Shown: positions 24,848-37,700 of the stretch, one piece after another
Numbering within the stretch: position 1 is the stretch's first letter
How the letters are laid out: each line of letters begins with the position of its first letter
Assembly: GCF_902459465.1 (NCBI RefSeq)
Contig: NC_047063.1
Location: forward strand, 186,001-250,000
Source: Asterias rubens
Lineage: Eukaryota; Echinodermata; Asteroidea; Forcipulatida; Asteriidae
DNA: 64,000 bases
Direction: 5' to 3'
Translations under genes and position numbers: made by a program
Notes under the pieces: generated by a model
What the model saw: the letters and a program-made list of their open reading frames with translations, nothing else
What the model was told of the DNA's origin: nothing
The model's database searches: none

Positions 24848-26949
24848 CTTGAATGGAGAAAAAGTGTGTAAAATGTTAACTCCAATAAGAATTTAAAGGG
24901 CACATCGGGATCGCGCCCTCAGCGTTGGAAATAATGCATGTAAACAACATTTTCGTTAAATGCAAAAATATTCCCAACTTTTATGAAAGATACCTTTTTC
25001 TAAGATCTTTAAAGAAAGCAATTTCCAAATATTATTAAACCTATATATCAAGCATACATACCTAAAACTCTCTCATGGGATCAAGCTGATTTATTACTAA
25101 ATCCAACATGACAAAAACAGCCCTTTCAGGTTCACATTTATCATGGAGCAATAAACTAGATACACCTGGGTTAAGAGAAGCAATTTATGGTTAAGTGCAT
25201 TGATCAACACCACATTTGTTGACCTGGTATTAAACGCATGGTTACACATGAATAGGCCTTAAGTAATTCATTGCTAATCATTTGATTCATACAAGTAACA
25301 ATATTGAAATAATAATGCAAACATTTATATTTTTTCTTAAATTTTAATTTTTTTATTACAAACAATCCAACCCAAGATTCACCACAATATTAAAATGTAT
25401 CTCAAGACACACAAATTGAGCATGAAAATCCAACAAAAACACCTCAACACCAGCTGACAATTAAATTAGTGAAGAAACAGCTTTTGAAATAAATAAAATA
25501 AAACCCCAAGTGAAAGATTGGATCTGCATGGGGTTAACTTTCAACTTATTTATTTGTGTTTGTTAATGTTTTTGTTTTTCTTGATTTTGTTTAGTTGGGC
25601 ACCTCTGGATTTCAATTGTTCACATCAAATAAAGCTTCATACATATTTGAAAATAATGGATTGTATACATGATGACTGTTGCTACATTACCTTTAAAAAC
25701 TTTCCCTTGTGTAATGTTTGATTTTGGTCTACAGCTGTCAGTCCTTTGAAACCCTTCATTTCAGCAAGAGGATATTGAAGGATTTGCAAGGGATGGAGTT
25801 ATAATCCGGAATCTTTCATATACAACTGAATTTAGAAAAGCAAATATTTAGTAGCCTACATATGGATCAATAAAATATAAAATTTGAATGGGGTCAATAT
25901 ATTTTTTAAAGTACTTTTTTTTTTTTTTTAACAACTTTGTTTTCTTTTTACATCCTTAATGCGTAGTCAAATCTTTTCATATCCTTACATTTTTCCAAGT
26001 GTTTAAATAATGCAAGGTTTTTGTGGACAAACTACTTTATTTCACTGACATAATGCTAAATAAACAAAGACAAATCTACAAACACTAACTTGTACCATAA
26101 TTCGACGACAAATAATTGCATTGAAAGAGTCAAATTGGAGTGAAAGTGCATAAAGTACAATGAAATACAATGAGTTCAATTATATACATACACCATTAAA
26201 TCACAACAAAAATAGCATCAATATTAAATAGCGCAGCAACAATTCCACCAGGCTCTTTGATATCATGTTAAAAAAACCATATGATCCATTTTCACTTGAA
26301 TAATTCCTCTAGAAAAAATTAATAATACTTTAAAAGGTTATGCGTCTGTTCCATCCAGACAAATCCAACCATTATAGGTTCCAAAAAACATCGTCTTTCT
26401 GGCAAAATCACGCTTTCTATGTCATGTCTATCTGCAGCCAGGTGCTTTTACAGACCAATAAAGCAGACCAATAAAGCAGCCCACAGTACTCAAGTATTTC
26501 ACCCATGGTTAGGTGTTTTTTTAAAGTATATTATTACCTATAAGGATGGCCGACTTGACATCATGTGACAGAGTGGACTAATCGATCTGTATTTTCTAAC
26601 AACAGAACAAACCAACATGCACTGGAGGTATACTCTGCGAGTGTGGATAAGAGAAATCTGAACTTTTTAAAACAATACATCGCTTAAAACACCACTCCCC
26701 CCCCCCTCCAAAACAATGAATTTAGTAGACCAAATTAGGAACCTAAATCATCTTGAAGGTCAATTAAAATCACTTAGTCCAACAAATTTGCAACTGCAAA
26801 ATTTTCATAACAAATATACATAAATTATGACGGAGTCATTAACACGATAACTTGCAAAATGTTAAATTTAAAGGCATGATCCTATGCAGAATTAGTACTT
26901 GTTTTATGTCAATTGACAATTTATTTACCACAAAACACACAAATACAAC

Positions 26950-27968
26950 CAAAATAGCCCTTTGGTGCCACAAAAGGTACTTGCTTTGCTTGGTCAGTCA
27001 GCCCCCACAACCATTGGTCGTTGGACACAGTTGATTGGGTATTGCTCAGAGAGAACTGCCGCACACGATATGCTGTGCATCGAACTCTGCATCGGCGTTA
27101 AGCCTTCACCCATTGATGTCTTTTACATCCGAGGGCTCTGGCATCAGACCAGGACCCTGTAGCGCCTGGTCACCCAGACTGTTCCCGGTTCCCGGTGTCT
27201 AATCGAGCATCACGCTCCTGTTGACCCAATCAAAGCCAAGATTCCACAAGAAATGGAAAGAATGGCGGACAGATATATGAAGCTCTCTAGACTCTGCAGA
27301 CAGTTGGGGACAAAGAACTTTGATTCTGATCGGACTGAATGATGCTCTAGTAGAAGAGCTCCTTACAAATGCGGAAGAGGTTCCTTTTTGAAAAGAGTTT
27401 AAGAAGTGTTACTGCACAGCTTTGCATTCTTGGTCAGCATGGATGCTACATGCTGCAGTTATGTACATGCAGTTCTTATTGCTGTACACAGTGGTTTACC
27501 AACCACATGTGTCAACCATAACATGACCCTGCATTGTAAACTTTAAGGTTTGAAGCTGCACGCAAAAATGTCTACTAAGAAATCTACAGTTCAAGCAGAG
27601 GCAGAAATGTTTTTTTAAAAGTCCAGTGATGAATCTGCCCCTCCTAACTAAAGCACAGTTACCCCCTGGACATAGGCAGGACTGGAGAACATAGAAGTCC
27701 CTCTATAGACTATGTACAGAGGTTGGATGATGCAAGACAACCATCTAGAAATGGGGGTATATCGACAATGATGACACCAAATGCGATTGTGGTACATCAC
27801 CCCAATCAATGCCACACTGATGACGCTGCCCAGCCCTCGAGTAGCAGTACTGCCTTGAAGACTGGAGGGCAAACAAGAAGGCTGTGTGATGCGCCCAATC
27901 CTGCCAAAACATTTTCAAGAGTAGAAAGATGGGCATTTTGGGTCAGATACTGTGCGCTTTTTAAGTGA
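26950..27968 (+). other. Unrecognised GC-richer segment, possible decayed coding copy
   Basis: This kilobase stands out from its AT-rich surroundings by base content and by several medium open frames broken by stops: one near 26962-27162, a continuation near 27190-27340 reading EMERMADRYMKLSRLCRQLG, and another at 27723-27968 starting MDDARQPSRNGG. I do not recognise a family. It could be a decayed retrocopy or a fragment of a transposon open frame. No start, splice sites or intact frame support a live gene. Confidence 0.25.
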
Positions 27969-28591
27969 TGTTTATTGTTATTATTATCATTAAATATTGA
28001 TAATCATTTAAAACTTTTTGTGGCACTATTAAGCATTAATATAAACAATTTACATCACTTTTAGATGAACATGATCAATTTTATATCATTCAAAATATAA
28101 GTCTTTTTTAAAGCAGTCATTTTCAAACTCTATACACAGCAGCACCAGTTTTACAAAAATGTTCAGTTTTTGATCGTCACAAAATTAAGATCAGCAATGT
28201 ATATTTAGTGCACTAAGTAACTTGCAAATCATCTGCCTAGAACCACGTCAATAGTGGTGCACCCTATTGGGGGAAGGGGGTAGGGTAAGGGTTTATCTAA
28301 GATAAGGAGAGGTTGTATTGCACATAGTTTTCATTGTCCCTCCACCATGCTAACCAATAAGCCTCAGTGATGGAACCTGTAAATGGATTGCATAAAGCAT
28401 CATCAACCACCATCTTTGATGAAATGTGTACGCCTGCAAATCCTATTATTGGCTGAGAGTTTGTGCAAGCGCACACAAGCATGCAACTTTCCATTGTTTA
28501 TTATCAAATATAGCAGTTGATGATACTTTTAGTGCAAACCATCAATTGATGCTAATACATTGTCATGTGGCAATTATAAATGCTTATAAGA

Positions 28592-28675
28592 TGAAGAGGA
28601 GGTTCGGGGAGGAGGAGGAGGAGGAGGGGGAGGGGGAAGAGGGGGCGGGGGAAGAGGAAAGAGTAGGGGTGTTGG
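28592..28675. repeat. Polypurine G-rich tract
   Basis: A run of gag, ggag and ggggga blocks, almost purely G and A on the + strand, about 90-170 bases beyond the ALG12 stop codon. Several runs of three or more G could allow G-quadruplex or triplex structure. The overlapping Glu/Gly-rich and Pro-rich frames are composition artefacts. Confidence 0.8.
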
Positions 28676-28762
28676 GCGGCACTTTGGAAACTGTCCTCCT
28701 GTTTTTGATTTGATCTTTTGCTGGGAGGTCAGACTTTGGGACCTATAAGGAGTCACCTGATT

Positions 28763-31700
28763 TCATGTTTGATTTCTTCGTTCCATGACGTATATCTTTG
28801 GTTCCAGCTTGATGTATGGTTTCTCCCTGAGACTTATACCAGAGAAGCCATGAATGACGCTTAGGATGTTGTGGGTTAGTCTGTAGGGCTGTAGGGTAGT
28901 GTTGTCATGGTGTGATGCACCAACGCATAGATGGGTATAAGACATCATGGCATTGCTGCCTGGGGTAAGATCTTCAGTTTTATTATATCTGTAGGCAAGA
29001 ATTCACAATATGAAAATAGTCACAAGATGAAATATGCAGAATGAAATCATTGTAAAGTCCACACAAACAACATCAATCCATTCTTTATAAATGTGATTAG
29101 GTTATTGCCAGTTGATGAACATGTTATGTAATGACAACAGCAGGACCTTGTAAACCTTTATAAGGTGCAACATAAATCGGTCTCATAATTCATGAACTTC
29201 AAAAGCCGGCTTAAAAGACCATTCCTCCAACTTTCTCACCTCCCTGGTGAGCATACAACCCCATACTGCTGAAATTAAAGCTTAGGGGTTAATCCAACAC
29301 AATACTGGCTCAGCCCTCTCACGTTCCCAATTATACACCTGGGTTAAGAGTAGCAATTATAGTCAATCGCCTTGCTCAAGAAAACAAGAGTAATGACAGG
29401 GATTCGAACTCACACTCCAATAATTCAACCATCAGAACTCATGTCTGATGCAGTAGACCCCCTTGGCCACGGCACACCCCTTGTTTGAAACTCTACTTGA
29501 AAACGTTAACGATCACAATGAATATTTATAAACCCAAGAGTAGCCTTTAGTCAAGGCGCACGCGGCACACCGGATAGCATGCACAGCCCCAAAAATGTAC
29601 ACACGAAAAAAGACTATCAACGCAAGCGGCGAAGCGCCTTTACCAACTCGTTTTGGGGGCCTTATGTTTTTCTTTACATTTCCCAATGATTTTGGTGGGA
29701 GAAAATGTAACGAATTTGCATCGAACGTTCTTGTGACGTCAAGCAAGTAATTGTGGCTTCTTATTGGCCAGCAACTCACCACGCTAATGCATTATGCATT
29801 ACATTTTCTCCCACCAAAATCGTTGGCAAATGTAAAGAAAAACATAAGTCCCCGAAACAAGTTGGTAAATGCGCTTCGCGGCTTCGCCGCTCGCGGTGAT
29901 AGTCTTTTTTCATGCGTTACATTTTTTGGGTTGTGCGTGCCATCCGGTGTGCCGCGTGCGCCTTGACTAAAGGCTAACCCAAGAGAGACTCACATCCAGT
30001 GTTTGTTTATCTGAGTGAAACGAGAGACCCCGGTTTGAGCAGTAGCGACATCAATGTGAATATGGACATGGTCTAGAAGACGAAAGAAAAACATCTACGT
30101 TATTCAATGCCAGCATGAATATAATAATAATGATGACAAAATAAATTTGATAGCCTCTAGACACTAGACACTTGAACAAAATAACATAAAATCAACAAAA
30201 CTAAGAAGTAGGGTATATATAGGCCAACACAAAGAATTAACGATCACAAAAGGCTTACTTAAACCATAGTATAGAAATAATATATAAGCCTGCAGTATCT
30301 GTATTGCTGCCATATGAAACTACATGGCTATAACTCAATAATCATTTTCATTACCAGCAAATGAGTTGGTTTTAATCAGGTAAATAATAAAAACAAACTG
30401 TACTTATATAGCACCTCACTGTCACCTCAAATCACTTTACAAAAGAAATGAGCAATTGATAATAACAATGATAGTCATAACAATAACATGACATATATAT
30501 AGAGCACGTTATGCAAAAAAGCCTCAATGTTCAACACAAAATATTCAGCAATGAAGTATACACAACAACAAAAATGTGGATTCAAAGTGAAAATCAGAAC
30601 AGAGTCAGCTTGGTGAATATGAATGAATCAATTGAGAGTCACATTTTTAGCATAGATTTGAAAATGTTCTTAGGGATATATACTGGAGTACAGATTGGTG
30701 AGGGATTTGTAAGTCAGAGGGAGAAGTTTAAAATATATGGGAGACAGGTAATACATAAATAATTCAATCAGTTTTGTACATACAATTTTCTTAAATAACA
30801 GGTCCAGAATAAACACACTCAAAAATATGAACCAAGCAGTTGTAGGTTGATGGATCATAAAGTTAATACAGATTTTTGAATGACACCACATTTGTAATCA
30901 ACAATCATATTGCATGTAGACTTGATTTCAAGTCTTGTTCATCTACATCAGCCATGCAAAACACCATGCATCTACACACACTAAACTTGCAATTGAAGTG
31001 ATTGTTCCATTTCAGGTTATACGGTAATGGCATCAAGCAGACCAGATCACACTGATTACAGACTTGGAACTAAGACTACAGTGTTGTAACCAAGTCATTT
31101 TTTCTCAAGTCAAGTCACAAGTCAGTTTTCCCCCAAGTCACAAGTCATTTTTTCCTCAAGTCAAGTCACAAGTCATTTTCCCTCAAGTCGAGTCAAGTCA
31201 TTTTCCCTCAAATCAAGTCAGGTCACAAGTCATTTTCCCTCAAATAAAGTCAAGTCACAAGTCATTTTCCCTCAAGTCGAGTCAAGATATTTTCCATCAA
31301 GTCAAGTCGAGTCAAGTAATTTTTCCTCAAGTCAAGTCAAGTAATTTTTCCTCATGTCAAGACAAGTCACAAGTAACTTTTGCTCAAGTCAAGTCAAGTC
31401 TCAAGTCAGTGAAATTGGCGACTCGAGTCTGACTGGAGTCCAAGTTACCGACTCGAGTCAACATGACTGCAAGGTATCAACTCACTGTTGTCTTGGGGTA
31501 CTTCATCGTGGAGTTTTCTAAGAGCCACGCCTCCTGGGTAGTTATGATGAGATACTACTAGGAAGATTGTAGTGGCAGCCATGTTGATTAGAAAATGACC
31601 TATGACCCCTAAGGCTAGGATCTTCATAAGTGCAGACTTGGTGAAACGTCGAAATCTGAAATCCATAGTAAAGTAGAATTGATTTTTTACTGTGTTAGAT

Positions 31701-34700
31701 TGAATTTTGTCAATGTTACAATGGTTATAAGCCAATTATCAATAATAATACAATACGTCACCGTGAACATGTCACCAAAATACATAGTTTACTTCATGAG
31801 GAGACAACACATATATATATATATATTTTTGAAATCATCAAGCACATCCAGCCATTCCTTGTTTAGCAAGGTGACAGTGGGTCTGAACTGCATCTCCGGC
31901 CACAACATCCAGACAACAGAGAATTATTAATCTCCAAAACTCTCATTGAGGTAAGTACCCTAGAGCCTGGACCACCCAGATGTTTACAGACTATGTGCAT
32001 CACTTGATATACATCACATTGTTTGGACCACCCAGATGTTTACAGACTATGTGCATCACTCGATATACATCACATTGTTTGGACCACCCAGATGTTTACA
32101 GACTATGTGCATCACTTGATATACATCACATTGTTTGGACCACCCAGATGTTTACAGACTATGTGCATCACTAGATATACATCACATTGTTTGGCCCACC
32201 CAGATGTTTACAGACTATGTGCATCACTCGATATACATCACATTGTTTGGACCACCCAGATGTTTACAGACTATGTGCATCACTAGATATACATCACATT
32301 GTTTGGCCCACCCAGATGTTTACAGACTATGTGCATCACTAGATATACATCACATTGTTTGGACCACCCAGATGTTTACAGACTATGTGCATCACTAGAT
32401 ATACATCACATTGTTTGGCCCACCCAGATGTTTACAGACTATTGTGCATCACTAGATATACATCACATTGTTTGGACCACCCAGATGTTTACAGACTATG
32501 TGCATCACTCGATATACATCACATTGTTTGGCCCACCCAGATGTTTACAGACTATTGTGCATCACTAGATATACATCACATTGTTTGCACACAATGTGCA
32601 CTATTTATCTCTCCCTTTGGTGACTGCTTTACTTCTTTCAGGGCAATTTTCAGAAAAAATCGTGAAAAATCACACCACTGGGCTAGATTTCACAACGCAA
32701 TTAAATACATCGAAAGACAAATTGTCCGTATTACCATAGTGATTTGCATTGTGACATCACACTTTACTAAGCAACTACGATTGACTTGCAGTTAAGAGCA
32801 ATCTTGGCTCTTTGTGAAATCGGCCCCTGCTTTGTAACCTTATTCAATACTTACATATAAGACACAGCAACAGCAGCAGCAGTATTTAGCATAGGGAATG
32901 TGTAGATGATAAATCGTAGCTCCTTGTGTGGTAGAAATGAGAATAAGAACACAAAGCCAATTGGGGGTAGCAAGAACCGCCATATCCTACGGTCTACAAA
33001 GCAACCAATAGGAACTAGCATTAGACTGGAAGCCAATGCTCTGGGTATGGCAGAGTAGAAATACCACAAGAAAGGAGACGTCTGAATGGTAAACAATGTC
33101 AAGGAGTATTTCAGTCTGAGATAAACAGTTTTCATGGTGTTTTTAAAATCAAGAACCTTAAAGAGTTCTCTTTCTAAGAAAAATACAAAAAGATGTACAT
33201 TTTTTCAGAAATATAGGTATCACAACGGAGGCAACTGCCTTTGTATATCAGTTACTACTCAAAAAACATAAGTTACTACTACTATATAGTCCATAACTAC
33301 ACAACGATACACCTGACCTTAAAATGTGAAAGTTCAAGCTGTGACCAAAAGAATGTTTGAGAACATGTGTGTTCCTTGACTGAAGTCACCTTTAGTAATT
33401 GTCAAAGACCAGTATTCTCACTTGGAGTATCCCAGCATATCTGCATCAAATAACAAATCTGTGAAAACTTGGACTCAATTGGTGATCAAAGTAGCAAAAT
33501 GATGAAAGAAAAAACATCCTTGTTGCACAAAATTGTGTGCTTTCAGATGCTTAATAAAATGATAAAGGCCTGAAGTATTTTGATATTTGAGTCAGAATCT
33601 ACCTCTTTCTTAAAAGTGACGTTACTTCAGAAGCAGAGTAGAGGGAGCCGTTTCTCACAATGTTTTATAATAACAACAGCTCTCCATTGCTTGTTACCAA
33701 GTAAGTTTTATGCTAACAATTATTTTGAGTAATTAAATATAGTGTCCAGTGCCTTTAACTACAATGTTTTTTTAGTTGGAACTTGTAAGGATACACCCCA
33801 ATTGCTGCTCTTGTTGAGTACAGTATTATACCACAATACCGTCCCTTCTGGCCATAACCAATACTGCCAGAAGAAAGAATCTATCAGAACGGTTGAACCT
33901 GAAGGGCAATACATGTGAGATAAGAAGAAGTAAATCAAGTAGGATTTGTTTGCAGTAAAACCATTTGAAATCTCTTCTGAGTAGTGTTGATTCTGGAAAT
34001 CCACCAGTTTTTTTAAGAACCAACACAACTTATAAGAGGTGTTACCACAAACCTATCTTAGTTATATGTAAATTATACTAATATGAATATAGCTAAGAGT
34101 GGTTAGGATTTAGAAGGGCAGGCTTGATACTTAACAGAGGCAATGGTAGCAAATGTTTCCATGCCCCTTACCGATGTGTTGGCGCCCTTTAAAATATTCT
34201 AACATTTAACTGTTAACCCCCTCAAAGATGTACTATTTACTAAACCAAAATTGTCTTGCCCTAAGACTGAAGCATGAGGCCTTGAAGTAGGGAGTGGAAA
34301 GGTGGAAGGATAAATACGGATTCACAGGATCAGAAAGAGTCAATAGAACAAGCAGAGTGAATAGGCAGACACGATCAAATGTACTAACAGCCATGACAGC
34401 TACATGTATGCAGGGAATCTACAGTACTAAAGGGTATCTTGCAAAACTAATGTTTGGTCCAAAGACTGTTCTCAAAACCAAATTCACCTGTCTTTAGTGA
34501 TTCTTTTGTTCAGTCTCAACACCCAGTGGTCTTAATCTGGGAATGTTGAGGTTTGGTAATGTTAAGGTTTTAAAAGCTGGATGGGACCATGACCCTATAT
34601 TCTTGTTTTTTAAAACAAAATGTCTTTAGGTCTCGTTGTCTGTTTCAGACCTTACGCTTCGAAATTGATTCAGAGCCTTTGGGTCATAGTCTCAACCTAA

Positions 34701-37700
34701 GACACTTAATTACTCTAAAATAAATATTACATTACATAGAACTTACTTACCCAGACTTAGAACAGCTCCTACTATGCCCCATCCAATGAGGGTCAAGAAA
34801 CCAAGCCTCTGTGATAACAGCTCCCCAAGGAGCATGAGACCAAGCAGCAAGCACAGCTCAAAACGAAACGTAATTATTGCAAACGCTGACAGTAAGATAA
34901 AATCTCTATGGTTCTGTTGCATCCATGCACTGATTGCCTTCAGAGCTGAAAATACAATAATTACAAAAAATAGCGAATTAAACAATTGAGTCCAAACATC
35001 AAACAATTGTGTAACTTAAAAACCTGACAAGTTTTGGGAACAGATGGGATTAGTATTTGAGATGACACTGCATGAGTTATCTAAATAATGGCCCTGTACG
35101 TCAAATTCCATATAAATTTTCATTGCACATCAAACACTATTACCCATTGTCACTTGGCCATTATATTTCACGCATTAAACTCACCTCAGCTCCCTTGGGA
35201 GTATACAGCCTGTGCTGCCAAGTATGTAGAGCACCAAGCTTAATCAATCACAAGAACCATCTTTGCACTAACGGGAACCCATTTACTCCAGAGTGTCATG
35301 ACCAGGATTTGAACCCACACCCTGATGACTAATAGCCATCAACACTTGAATCAATGTACTAAACCACTCATCAACGACAGGCTAATATAAAACTAAACTA
35401 CATGACAAAACTGCGGGACTAACATGAGTTCCCTGGGGAACAACCAGCCAAGGCATTTGTAATGAGTATTTGATTAAAAAACAAGCCATGGTTTTTTTAG
35501 GATTGGGATATGCGTTTGAGACTAATTTTAACTCACCAATAGCCAAGGCGAAGATATTTGGTAGAGGTCTTGTGACATAGAACATGAAGTGAAACTGTGA
35601 CAGCGTTATTAAAGCCAGGTAATTAGCCGTGTCTGATCCAAACATCCACGACACCTGCTCACAGAAATCTCGAAAGGAGTGGATGACCAGGAACCCAAGG
35701 CAAGCTCGCACTGAAAGGAAAGCAAAACAAAAACAACTTGTTCAGATGATATTCCCGTCAAGGGAAATCTGCAAACTCACACAAGGGTATATAAACGGCA
35801 AGTTTGCAACAGCCAATCTCTCTCATACAAACATTGGTACAACGTCTATGATCGTAAACTGAACAAATCAATAAATTATGATTCAGTAACTGGACGACAA
35901 TACTTATTCTAGTTAATGTAAAATCAGCAGTTAGCTTGGTAGGATCCTTACCCACAACCTTGTGATTGCAAATCCTGCAGTCTAACTATTGGACCTGGGT
36001 TAGCTTGGTAGGATTTGAACCCACAACCTTGTGATTGCAAATCCTGCAATCTAACCATTGGACCTTGGTTAGCTTGGTAGGATTTGAACCCACAACCTTG
36101 TGATTGCATATCCTGCAATCTAACCAATAGAACTCGGTTAGCTTGGTAGGATTTGAACCCCCAACCTTGTGATTGCAAGTCCTGCAGTCTAACCATTTGA
36201 CCCTAATGACGAAGATGCCTTCAAATCTCCCCAATGCTGTACACATAATGTTGAGGTAACCCATGCACCAATTTCTTGTCATTGTGAAAATCAATCAGTG
36301 CTGCAGAAACTGACAAAGGTTGATAACCTACTCTCGTCAAACAGTGTCCTCAAGTTCCATTGCAATTGAGAACAGCTAGCATTTTCTCCACTTAAGCACT
36401 CTCATTGAAGCACTTTGTGCAATGCCTCTACTCTCTACATCAGTATGTGTACCTCAAAATAATAATAATACTTCTTGGTTCTTATATAGCTCTTAATCAC
36501 AGCACTCAATATTTCCCCGCAAGATATATGGAGCTGCGCTTTGAAGTACAACCTATTTCTTTATAGCACCATGTCAAATTTACAAGGTGCTTTGGAACAA
36601 TATGCAGCCAATCAAATGAGAAACCCCCATTTCTATTTTATATTAAGTGCACTGGGTTACTTTACGTAGATTATACAACACATGAGACCAACTGCTGTTG
36701 CAAAGTGAGGTATTGGTTGGTTGTCTCAAGAAACACGCTGATAGTAGGATGGTTAAATCAGGCTTAAAGTAGTGCAAGTCTTTCACACACTAACACTAAG
36801 AAGGCTACAGACAACGCTTACCTATGTATTGAGTCACCATAGATGAAGCACCCAGTGCAGAAGCAATAGCAATGAAGGGTGATGCTAAACCAGAGACTAC
36901 CAGAGGACCAATAAATGTCCTTGGGACAACCCCGGGAAACTCCTGGTGATCATACTGAAACAGGAATCAATTACACTTAGTAATAGTAATAATAAGTGGT
37001 TCTTATCAAGGCGCTCCACAATAATATCATCCCTGTTCATCAGACATACACTGTACTTAGACCTTTCCTGAAACTTTCTCAACTCCCTGGGAGCATTACA
37101 ACCCTAAGCTGCTTCAGTTAACGCTAAGGTGTTAATCTAACACAATACCATCAGCCCTCTCATGTATACACATGGATTATGAAAAGTAAGGATTGTTAAG
37201 TGCCTTGCTTAGGGACACAAGTCTCATGACCAGAAATCAATCCAAACTCTGATGATACAACCATCAGAACATGAGTTTGATACAAACAGCTTGGTCACAA
37301 CACACCATCTATGCCTATCTCTACGTCATCACCCTTTTCCAAAACATCAAACTTTTTTTTGCCCACATGGAGTTCAAATGTTAAAGCCACAAAGGGTGCA
37401 CTACACACCTCCAATATTGGTTTAATGGCGGCAAGTTCAATGAGGAATTCCATGTCAAATTAGCATGCCTTCCGGGGGCTAAATATAATAAACCTACTTG
37501 TGTACAAGAAGAAAATGGTGTGTTATGAACATTGCTGGGGTGCCATATAATACTCTGCATGGTATACTTACTGCAGTAATGTTGCGTCTATGGTAGATGA
37601 TATCATGCATAGCTTGAAGATTAAAACTCTCTTCTACTTTTGTATATGGGCAAATGTATAGATGCATCATTGGAACTACCAGTAGAAATAGAGACAGTAG

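Larger units (their letters stand above)
24848..28762. other. Intergenic region between TSR2 and ALG12
   Basis: This is the 5' flank of TSR2 and the 3' flank of ALG12, both on the minus strand. The TSR2 promoter should lie in 24848-25200. Most of it is AT-rich and unremarkable, with a poly-T run near 25917-25930 and a C-run near 26695-26707. The part 26950-27970 is less AT-rich and is listed separately. Confidence 0.5.

Noticed and set aside
28426-28756. Glu/Gly-rich frame on + and Pro-rich frame on -
   Set aside because: Composition artefact of the polypurine tract.
31980-32795. Series of overlapping 64-146-residue frames
   Set aside because: They are three-phase readings of the 56-bp array, which is not a multiple of three.
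35936-36205. Cluster of four tRNA genes
   Set aside because: Units are too short and lack a standard anticodon arm and acceptor stem pairing.
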